Both the position numbers and the translations under genes were made by a program. Of a stretch of 12,218 nucleotides of DNA, positions 5,910 through 12,218 are shown piece by piece (position 1 is the stretch's first letter; every line of letters starts with the position of its first letter). The notes under the pieces were generated by a model. The model saw only the letters and a list, made by a program, of their open reading frames with translations. It was not told where the DNA came from and ran no database searches. This stretch comes from a candidate division WOR-3 bacterium. Lineage in GTDB: Bacteria; SDB-A. The DNA is taken from the NCBI GenBank assembly GCA_016926475.1, contig JAFGON010000034.1, forward strand, positions 1 through 12,218. The letters run 5' to 3'.

Positions 5910-7240
5910 ATAGATTGATAGCTCTTTTTCAAGATTCCCTTAAAGAACTCGGAATAGAAATTCAGGATTCAAAGGTGGAAAAACTCGCTTTCCTGGTGCA
6001 TAGTGCCATGACGGGTCAAAACCGGAATTTTCACACCCCTGAGCATGTATTCCAGATTTGTGACGGAATGAAACCAGTCCAGATCCTTGCTGGTCTTTTC
6101 CACGATATCGTTTACTACCAGATAGATCAGGGCTTCCCAGTGGTATTAAAAGACACTTTGACCGAATTTGTCGATGCCGATGAAAGGGAGATTCTGATAA
6201 AAAAGAAAATAAAAGACGAAAATGTAAAAATGGTTTTAGAAGTATTCGGTTTTGAATATGGTCAAAGACTTTCGGTTATGAACGGGATGAATGAGTTTTT
6301 AAGCGCCCTTTCAGCCGTGAAACAGCTCGAAAACATCCTGCCTCAAAAACACCTTCTCGCAATTAGCGCTTGCATAGAAGGCACTATACCGTTTAGGAAA
6401 AAAAGCGACGGGGACAAAAGTTGCTTTGAAAAACTCAACGAGAGAATTATTGTTGTGAACCAAAAATATAAATTCAATCTGTCGGATGAAGAAATATCTG
6501 AAATACTTCAAATGTCGGTAGAAATGGGAAACAAAGATGTTGAAAATTTTGCGTATGAAGATGTAGCTAAATTTCTTGACTGTACTTGGGAACTTTTGCC
6601 GGAGACAAATCCGATCCTCTGGGCTCACAGTATATATTCAATAAAAAATTACCGCAGTGCTCTGATGAAAATGGAATTATTCATGGAAAACGTCGACCCT
6701 TTGAGTATTTTTCATAATTATTCAGGTTTTCCGGATGATGAAAAATTTGGAAAAATGTCAAACCAGGCAATGAGAAACGTCTCTATAGCGAGAGAATATC
6801 TTGGAGTTAAACTCCTTTCGACTGGAATAATCGAAGCATTGGCATCGAGCACCGGAGGCGATGCTCCGATTTCAATGTTTTTGGGAGATGTCAAGCAATT
6901 TGGCTACAATGACGAGGGAAGAGCGGAGCATTATCTTCCGGAAGCTCTTTTGCAGGAAAACTTGAAATACAATTATATTGTTCTGTCGCTTTTGGAGACT
7001 GAGAGACCATCTGAAAATATTTTCGACATGAGGAATTCTCCTTTTTCTTCATTTATATATAAAAAACTCGGAAAAGAGAAATGCGAAAAAAACCTCAATC
7101 TGGCAAAACTGATGTTCAAAGGAGATATCAACCCTGAGAATTTTCTCGAAAAAATCGAGGCTGAGATAGTCACTGCTTTTGCGAAATCCTGTTCTGAAAT
7201 TGCCATCACGAGAAAAGAAAAGCTTAAAGCATTTTTTTAA
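5894..7240 (+). CDS. HD-domain phosphohydrolase-like protein with uncharacterised C-terminal half
   Basis: A 448-aa soluble protein. Residues 30-80 carry the metal-binding HD-type signature: RNFHTPEH gives H47 and H51, and LAGLFHDIVYYQID gives H70-D71. HD-superfamily proteins use such residues to hold metal ions and hydrolyse phosphate esters, often nucleotides. The region at 205-240, with MGNKDVENFAYEDVAKFLD then TWELLPETN, looks like a conserved part of the helical HD fold. Residues 240-448 (for example STGGDAPISMFLGD, 315-330) match nothing I recognise. No membrane segment or signal peptide was seen. ATG 5894 follows AAAGGA (5878-5883) at ten bases; an ATG at 5889 in another frame, better spaced at five, opens a six-codon ORF only. 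Substrate unknown. Confidence 0.65.
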   Translation: MLSTVNRLIALFQDSLKELGIEIQDSKVEKLAFLVHSAMTGQNRNFHTPEHVFQICDGMKPVQILAGLFHDIVYYQIDQGFPVVLKDTLTEFVDADEREILIKKKIKDENVKMVLEVFGFEYGQRLSVMNGMNEFLSALSAVKQLENILPQKHLLAISACIEGTIPFRKKSDGDKSCFEKLNERIIVVNQKYKFNLSDEEISEILQMSVEMGNKDVENFAYEDVAKFLDCTWELLPETNPILWAHSIYSIKNYRSALMKMELFMENVDPLSIFHNYSGFPDDEKFGKMSNQAMRNVSIAREYLGVKLLSTGIIEALASSTGGDAPISMFLGDVKQFGYNDEGRAEHYLPEALLQENLKYNYIVLSLLETERPSENIFDMRNSPFSSFIYKKLGKEKCEKNLNLAKLMFKGDINPENFLEKIEAEIVTAFAKSCSEIAITRKEKLKAFF

Positions 7241-7254
7241 AAAGAGCTGGTTTT

Positions 7255-7259
7255 GGAGG
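7255..7259 (+). promoter_or_regulatory. strong ribosome binding site for mini-gene
   Basis: GGAGG at 7255-7259 sits seven bases before ATG 7267. This is a full-strength Shine-Dalgarno core at ideal spacing, while the 983-aa gene that follows has no comparable site of its own. This makes the mini-gene the likely entry point for ribosomes. Confidence 0.65.
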
Positions 7260-7266
7260 CGGTAAA

Positions 7267-7341
7267 ATGCTCTATGCTTCTTTGGTTTTAATGGTTCTGA
7301 ACTCTATCGTTTTAAACATACAGTTTTTAAAGAGTAGATGA
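7267..7341 (+). CDS. 24-aa membrane mini-protein coupled to the DUF4175-like gene
   Basis: ATG 7267 to TGA 7341 encodes 24 residues: a hydrophobic span (LYASLVLMVLNSIVLNI) followed by QFLKSR, consistent with a single membrane helix and a positive cytoplasmic tail. Two features argue for translation: GGAGG seven bases upstream and an exact ATGA overlap with the start of the 983-aa gene. It may be a small subunit of the anchored protein's complex or a coupling leader that delivers ribosomes to it. I know of no named family for it. Confidence 0.6.
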   Translation: MLYASLVLMVLNSIVLNIQFLKSR

Positions 7342-10289
7342 AAATATTTCTTCGCGTCTTCAGGCGTTATTCTTTTTATTATTCATTGCTACGTTTTCTT
7401 TTAGTCACCATGATGTTTCTGAATCTGTATCTTGTTTTTTTTAAGGCAGGCTTTTTTTGGGCGTTGGTGTTTTCATCGATACCGGGTGTTTTGTATTCTG
7501 TTGTCAAAATGAACACTGTTAAAAGCCGGTTTGACGAATTGACCGGAGCAAAAGGTGTTGTCAAAGCATCCTATGAATTTTGTACAATCAAACTACCGGG
7601 TTCGGAAGATTTAAAAGAGAAAACAGTAAAAAATGGTTTGAAACTTCTGATAAGAAAATCGCTTTTCGGTGCTAAGTTTTCTGAAATTGCGACCCTTTCG
7701 ATCTTGACGGCGGTTTTACTTTTTGTCCCGAGGTTCGGTGCCGCGAAATATAATATGGCGGTAGATTTAAAGGTTGTCCCGTCAGGAGACACTATTTTGA
7801 TTTTGGGACAAGACCTGAAATTCACTGTTTTCCCAGCTGAAAACAGCATGGGTTTGGAAGTTGTTGTCGACGGAGAGAAACTCGCTTCTTTTATAGAAAA
7901 CGACAGTTTTTCGGCTTTGCTTTTAAAACCTCAAAGAAACCTGGATTTCAGGATTCAGGCAAAAAACGACACGCTGTCCACAGGATATATATATGTCAGG
8001 TCTCCCCCTCTTACTTGCCGGTCGGCACTGCTCGTTCTTCCGATTTATTTAGGCGGTGGGGAATATAATTTAGAAAGCAAAAAGGAATATATTGTTCCTG
8101 AAGGCAGTGTTTTGAGATTTGTCTTCGAGAGTGATGCAAGAATTGAAAAATGGAATGCCGAAGGCGGAGTTTTGAAAGACGAGAGCCCTGGGAGTGTTAC
8201 TTGGGAAATCGTGGCTATGGATTCTGCACTTGTGATCTTGAGGGCATGCTCTTTTCTCGGTGACACAGTCGAAGAAAATTTTCGAATAAACGTAATAAAA
8301 GACAGGCCTCCTGTCTGCAGGTTGACTTTCCCGAGTGACAGGGTTTTACAAGTGGATTTTGACAAGGAATATGTGCTGAAGTTTGAAACGCAGGACGATT
8401 ACGGGCTTACTAGTTCGCAGCTCCTGATATCTCAAGATAACAGGGATGAAGCCGTTCAGGGAGTGAGCCTGGAGGGCAAGGGACCTCTTGAAATAAATTA
8501 TTCTTTTTATCCTGGGGATTATTTTTCAAAACCAGGAGATACCCTTTTGGCTTACGCCCGAACGGCGGACAATAGTCCTGAACATCAGACATCATACTCT
8601 GAGACTCTTTTGTTTGTAATGCCGGATTTGTATCAAATATTCTCGCGCTCTGATTCGGTTTTTGACACCGAAAAAACTTCTTCTTTCATACAAAAAGGGA
8701 GAGATTTGATGAGAGAAATCGAGGTGCTCGAGCAGAGATTAAAACTTTCGGATTCAGTGAATTTCGAAGAACAAAGAGATTTTCAAGAGCTTCTGAAAGA
8801 TCACGAGTCCCTGATAGACCAGATATCTCGATCGTTAGACGATATGGACCTGTATTTGGAATATTCCGCCGAATCTTTCATGCTCGACAGTATGATCCTT
8901 GATAAGACAAGAGAAATTGCCGAAATTTACCGAGATCTTTTGGACGAGGAGACAAAAAAGGCTTTTGAAAGGCTATACGAATTAGCCGAAAATGCTGATG
9001 AAGAAGAAATCGAAAAAATATTGAGAGAGCTTAAAATCGAGAGTGAAGAACTCGTCGAATCTCTTGACAGAACTATTGATCTTCTGAGAAGGCTTCAGAT
9101 TGAAAAAAAACTTGAAGAGCTCTCCAGAAGAACGCTCGAAGCCGCCCAGAGGTCTGCGAACCTTTCGACATCTGACAGGGAGCTGATGGGGAGACAGATA
9201 AAAAATATCGAAGATGATATTAGCAGAATACTGGAGGAAATCGACGAACTTGAAACGGAATTGATCCCCGATGAAGCTCTTGATGAAATTGAGGATTCTG
9301 AGATGCAGGGAGAGATGGCGATGGAAGAAATCCAAAAAATGTCAAATTATTCATCCTCCGAAGGTTTGACGGGAAAGCTCTCGTCCATGGCTTCGCATCT
9401 TCAAAAGGCCTCACAGATAATGTCCGGAAGCAGAATGCAGAGAGCCGCATTTCTTGTCAACCAGATAAAAGAAACTGCACTCGGGATATCGGAGCTTGAA
9501 GAGAGTATTTCAAAAGGTGAAACGGATCAAATCCTATCCCTCGCCTCTCTACAGTCTGTCATTAGGGCAAAAAACGCACTCGACTCCGTCTCAAGCGTCT
9601 CGTCTTTAGCTGAAAATAATATTGTTGAGTTGTTTTCGCTCATGCAAAATGAATTAGAGAAAACCAATGAGGCAATAGACCACAGAGCGGTAATGAAGCT
9701 CGCGAACGACGCTTACAGAGATCTGGAAAGGATAGAGAGGCTGATGGAAAATTACATGTCCGGGTCAAATTCAGGTATGCTACAACAATTGTCGCAGATG
9801 GGCGGAGAACAGGCGAATATTGGCAATTCCATCTCTCAGAGCCTCAACGGAAACTATCTTTCGCAAAGTCAGTTAGCGCAGATAGCGGCACGACAAAGAG
9901 CCCTTTCTGAGAAATTGTCCCAAATTTCAGGAAATTCGAACGGTTCAGCATGGATTTTATCTGAACTTCAGGAAATTGCTCGTCAAATGGAACTTTCCGC
10001 AAACGCGATTGAGAGAGGAGAAGTGACAAGGGAACTCGTCGACAGACAAAGAGGGATACTTCAAAAGCTTTTGGAGAGCCAAAGAGCCCTCAGGGAGCAA
10101 AGAACAAGGCCTGAAAGAGTCGCTCAAAGACCGGAAGGGGAATTCCGGTATCCTTTTTTCATCGGCATAGACAACCTAATTGAACAAAAGAGAAGTTCTA
10201 CAAATACGACGTCTCCATTGATTTATGAGGATGAAGCAAACGTCTTTTTCAGATATTTGATCAAAAGGTATCACGATGCAGGTTTTTAG
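7338..10289 (+). CDS. 983-aa membrane-anchored DUF4175-like coiled-coil protein
   Basis: A large envelope protein. Residues 15-57 contain two close membrane segments and 116-133 a third. Residues 140-430 are beta-rich with Ig-like strands, ending in KDRPPVCRLTFPSD, a TQDDYGL motif (351-357) and RTADNSPEHQTSYSETLLF (408-426). The 'D-(R/K)-PP ... DDYGL ... DN ... S' layout is what I associate with DUF4175-type proteins of FCB bacteria. Residues 445-660 are highly charged, heptad-like coiled coil. Residues 660-940 are Gln/Ser/Asn-rich helices, with an Arg-rich stretch around 915-930 and an unusual C-terminal segment (EFRYPFFIGIDNLIEQ). No catalytic motif was seen. A structural or scaffolding role across the envelope is inference. 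Start ATG 7338 overlaps the mini-gene stop; the gene overlaps the next one by 14 bases. Confidence 0.6.
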   Translation: MKIFLRVFRRYSFYYSLLRFLLVTMMFLNLYLVFFKAGFFWALVFSSIPGVLYSVVKMNTVKSRFDELTGAKGVVKASYEFCTIKLPGSEDLKEKTVKNGLKLLIRKSLFGAKFSEIATLSILTAVLLFVPRFGAAKYNMAVDLKVVPSGDTILILGQDLKFTVFPAENSMGLEVVVDGEKLASFIENDSFSALLLKPQRNLDFRIQAKNDTLSTGYIYVRSPPLTCRSALLVLPIYLGGGEYNLESKKEYIVPEGSVLRFVFESDARIEKWNAEGGVLKDESPGSVTWEIVAMDSALVILRACSFLGDTVEENFRINVIKDRPPVCRLTFPSDRVLQVDFDKEYVLKFETQDDYGLTSSQLLISQDNRDEAVQGVSLEGKGPLEINYSFYPGDYFSKPGDTLLAYARTADNSPEHQTSYSETLLFVMPDLYQIFSRSDSVFDTEKTSSFIQKGRDLMREIEVLEQRLKLSDSVNFEEQRDFQELLKDHESLIDQISRSLDDMDLYLEYSAESFMLDSMILDKTREIAEIYRDLLDEETKKAFERLYELAENADEEEIEKILRELKIESEELVESLDRTIDLLRRLQIEKKLEELSRRTLEAAQRSANLSTSDRELMGRQIKNIEDDISRILEEIDELETELIPDEALDEIEDSEMQGEMAMEEIQKMSNYSSSEGLTGKLSSMASHLQKASQIMSGSRMQRAAFLVNQIKETALGISELEESISKGETDQILSLASLQSVIRAKNALDSVSSVSSLAENNIVELFSLMQNELEKTNEAIDHRAVMKLANDAYRDLERIERLMENYMSGSNSGMLQQLSQMGGEQANIGNSISQSLNGNYLSQSQLAQIAARQRALSEKLSQISGNSNGSAWILSELQEIARQMELSANAIERGEVTRELVDRQRGILQKLLESQRALREQRTRPERVAQRPEGEFRYPFFIGIDNLIEQKRSSTNTTSPLIYEDEANVFFRYLIKRYHDAGF

Positions 10290-10812
10290 CGTTTTTTGTG
10301 TTCTTCAGGTAGTATTTTTTAATTTCATTGAACCATCTCGAATTCAAAAAGGCGACAGTTTGTATTTAGCCCTTGGTCCGGAAGCAGCCCTGGAATATTT
10401 CAAAAACTTAGCTGTAGCGACCGATGACACAGCTTTCAACGACGTGATGAGAAGAAGAGAGTATTTTGATAAGTTGTCTGGTCTTGGAATTTGGCGGGAC
10501 AGTATTTACTTCTTGGACGTAGAATACGACGACGAAACATGCGAAAGATTTCTCTCCCATGATATTCCGAACGAAGTCAAAGCGTTGTTATGGGCTAAAA
10601 AAGCGACTTATATGTTCGAAGAAGGAATTATAAGTCAATCCTCGGATTATTATCTCAGGAGCGGGGGCTCGGTTAATATGCTTAAAGCAGCGAAAATGCT
10701 TTTTGAAACACACTCTGGAACAGCTAAAGATATTCTTCTGGAAATTGTCAGACAATACCCTTATACTCTTGAAGCCGACTTGGCGAGAATATATTTGGAG
10801 GAGTTATATTAA
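10276..10812 (+). CDS. small exported helical-repeat-like protein of unknown function
   Basis: A 178-aa protein with a short hydrophobic N-terminus (MQVFSVFCVLQVVFF) that looks like a signal peptide or anchor, then a mainly helical body. Segments such as ALLWAKKATYMFEEG (103-117) and ILLEIVRQYPYTLEADLARIYL (split as ILLEIVRQYPY and TLEADLARIYL, 153-174) look like single TPR-like helices, but no complete repeat series can be shown. The start overlaps the end of the 983-aa gene by 14 bases and has AAGG seven bases upstream, so the two are co-translated. It may act with the large anchored protein in the periplasm. No family name is recognised. Confidence 0.55.
   Translation: MQVFSVFCVLQVVFFNFIEPSRIQKGDSLYLALGPEAALEYFKNLAVATDDTAFNDVMRRREYFDKLSGLGIWRDSIYFLDVEYDDETCERFLSHDIPNEVKALLWAKKATYMFEEGIISQSSDYYLRSGGSVNMLKAAKMLFETHSGTAKDILLEIVRQYPYTLEADLARIYLEELY
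10797..10810 (+). promoter_or_regulatory. ribosome binding site with candidate ATT start for the permease
   Basis: GGAGGAG (10797-10803) lies just before ATT (10808-10810), which overlaps the upstream stop (TAA, 10810-10812). In this frame there is no ATG before the first membrane segment. The other start options are TTG codons at 10703, 10745 and 10769, inside the upstream gene and without good sites, or TTG 10847, which would cut into helix 1. The GAGGAG also encodes Glu-Glu of the upstream protein, so coincidence is possible. Confidence 0.45.
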
Positions 10813-12007
10813 AGAGCAATGGCAAAATAAAATACTGATACTTGGTTTGTTCGCAATTTTGCTGTGGTCGGCAAGGAATGTCATTTCCCCTCCTTTCATA
10901 GCTATATTGACTATTTTACTTCTTTTTCCTGAAAGAAAATCCCAATGGGTCAAACCTTTTTTGTACTTGTCCCTTGCCGTTTTATTTCTCTGGATTTTGC
11001 TCAGGATAAAAATAGTCGTCCTTCCTTTTGTATTCGCGTTTATTCTCGCTTATGTCATATATCCTCTCGTGAAGAAACTCGAATCGTTTAGAATTCCCAA
11101 AATACTTTCAATAATGATTTCCGAATTCATAGTAATTTTGCTTCTCGCTCTGTTTATGGTGCTTCTCGTCCCTGTTTTAATAAATCAAGTCACCAACTTT
11201 TTGAATTATCTACCGCAGATCATCACTTTCATAAACGAGAAAGCTGAAATTACCCAGACATGGATAGACAAAAATGATGTATTGATGAAAATGGGTATAG
11301 ACCTTAGAAGTTTTATTTCCATAGGCCAGGATGACATTCAAAACAGCCTGATAAGAATCAAAGATGTCCTTATGATTGTCATCAACACAATCTGGTATAT
11401 TTTGATCATCCCTATAATCAGCTTTTTGTACTTAAAAGAAGCCGATAAACTTAAAATGTTTTTCAAGAAATTCTTCTCAGAAAAAACAGTTGAAAAAATG
11501 AGGTTCATTCTAAAGGAAGCTGATTCGGTTATAGGTCTTTATGTCAGAAGTCAGATAATAGTGTCTATACTCGACGGAATAATAGTCGGCGTCGGACTCA
11601 CTTTAATGGGCGTGAGGTATTCAGTTCTTTTAGGAGTCCTCGCCGCCATATTTTCGGTTATACCGAATTTTGGATTTTTGTTTACCGTGATTGTCACTCT
11701 TTTGATTACGATTACTGGACCTAACCCGCTTTTGATGTCTTTGAAAGCCGGAGTAGTATTCGTCATAGAAGAGATTTTGCTGACTTTTGTTATCACCCCA
11801 AACATCATGGGCACTTCAATGGGTTTGAACCCTGTGGTTATAATGTTTTCTTTGATGGTAGGAGCTTCGATGTTTGGAGTGCCTGGACTCATTCTCGCCT
11901 CTCCGGTTGTTGCTCTGCTTTCGAGGTTTCTTATGAGAATCAAAAATAAAGAATCCGAAGCCGTTGAATCAAATGAAACCCGAGTTGAGAGCAAACCCGA
12001 GACGTGA
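10808..12007 (+). CDS. AI-2E/PerM-family permease
   Basis: A polytopic membrane protein of 399 aa from the proposed ATT start (434 aa from TTG 10703). It has the layout of the AI-2E/PerM family: two early helices, the motif FAFILAYVIYPLVKKLE, an amphipathic extracytoplasmic middle (YLPQIITFINEKAEITQTW) and a conserved C-terminal membrane half. That half includes GLYVRSQIIVSILDGIIVG, LLGVLAAIFSVIPNFGFLF, GLNPVVIMFSLMVGASMFG and PGLILASPVVALLSRF. Members include the AI-2 exporter TqsA and sodium/proton antiporters, so family membership does not fix the substrate. A charged tail (KNKESEAVESNE) ends it. It closes the coupled cluster with the exported protein and the 983-aa protein, pointing to an envelope role. 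Confidence 0.88.
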   Translation: MKEQWQNKILILGLFAILLWSARNVISPPFIAILTILLLFPERKSQWVKPFLYLSLAVLFLWILLRIKIVVLPFVFAFILAYVIYPLVKKLESFRIPKILSIMISEFIVILLLALFMVLLVPVLINQVTNFLNYLPQIITFINEKAEITQTWIDKNDVLMKMGIDLRSFISIGQDDIQNSLIRIKDVLMIVINTIWYILIIPIISFLYLKEADKLKMFFKKFFSEKTVEKMRFILKEADSVIGLYVRSQIIVSILDGIIVGVGLTLMGVRYSVLLGVLAAIFSVIPNFGFLFTVIVTLLITITGPNPLLMSLKAGVVFVIEEILLTFVITPNIMGTSMGLNPVVIMFSLMVGASMFGVPGLILASPVVALLSRFLMRIKNKESEAVESNETRVESKPET

Positions 12008-12013
12008 ATTTAG

Positions 12014-12218
12014 ATGACCGATCACGAGAATTATAGATTTGAAAACAGTCAGAATTTCGAGATTCTGGAATCTTTTCAAATCTTGTTGCTCGAGAACACA
12101 GCTTTCAGAGAGATGATTCGTGAAATTTCAGAAATTGACACTTTGGCCGCAGAAAAATCCGCGAGGGGCGAAGATTGCTCAAAAGAAGAAAATACGAGGA
12201 GAGGCCTAGTCAAAGATC
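12014..12218 (+). CDS. N-terminal part of an acidic helical protein, cut by window edge
   Basis: ATG 12014, six bases after the permease stop, opens a frame that stays open to the end of the window (68 codons). The visible part is hydrophilic and acidic, with helical stretches (FEILESFQILLLENTAFREM then IREISEIDTLAAEK) and a charged region after residue 50. No signal peptide or motif was recognised. There is no clear SD. Spacing and direction suggest it continues the upstream operon. Confidence 0.45.
   Translation, partial: MTDHENYRFENSQNFEILESFQILLLENTAFREMIREISEIDTLAAEKSARGEDCSKEENTRRGLVKD

Noticed and set aside
8700-9900. Coiled-coil region considered as an SMC/RecN-type ATPase
   Set aside because: No Walker A, Walker B or ABC signature anywhere in the 983-aa protein, and it is membrane anchored.
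11551-11994. 147-codon minus-strand frame opposite the permease C-terminal half
   Set aside because: Thr/Ile/Pro-rich composition typical of the reverse complement of a membrane protein gene; no motif.

Overview
The window looks like a low-GC chromosome segment from an uncultured bacterium of the FCB (Fibrobacterota-Chlorobiota-Bacteroidota) side of the tree, for example a WOR-3/Cloacimonadota-like lineage. The main clue is a secreted Omp28-like protein ending in a type IX secretion (Por) sorting domain. The assignment is inference: there is no rRNA, tRNA or other phylogenetic marker here. No insertion sequence, phage gene, CRISPR array or long DNA repeat was seen. Genes are tightly packed, with several stop/start overlaps.

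Left part (1-3515): a GtrA-like four-helix membrane protein, then a surface thioredoxin-fold protein (CxxC plus sorting domain), both on +. Facing them is a minus-strand pair: a small DUF3311-like membrane subunit and a sodium:solute symporter overlapping by ATGA. The 340-base gap above the pair holds two apparent back-to-back promoters, one feeding the symporter operon and one pointing rightward.

Middle (3516-7240): a 24-codon hydrophobic mini-ORF followed by a DUF4230-like anchored protein (+). A minus-strand operon follows, with a HIT-family nucleotide hydrolase/transferase and a small PH-like membrane protein. The HIT gene has no Shine-Dalgarno site and may be leaderless. Next come two plus-strand genes: a conserved protein of unknown function with a distinctive set of His/Asp/Lys/Gln/Arg residues, and an HD-domain phosphohydrolase-like protein with a long uncharacterised C-terminal half.

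Right part (7267-12218): a four-gene, translationally coupled cluster. It starts with a 24-codon membrane mini-protein behind a perfect ribosome binding site, whose stop overlaps (ATGA) the start of a 983-aa membrane-anchored, DUF4175-like coiled-coil protein. A small exported helical-repeat-like protein overlaps that gene by 14 bases. An AI-2E/PerM-family permease comes last in the cluster; its best-supported start is a non-canonical ATT overlapping the previous stop. A truncated acidic ORF runs off the right edge. The coupling suggests an envelope-associated module. The most novel points are the two 24-aa mini-proteins beside anchored proteins, the ATT start, the orphan family at 5284-5826 and the uncharacterised half of the HD protein.
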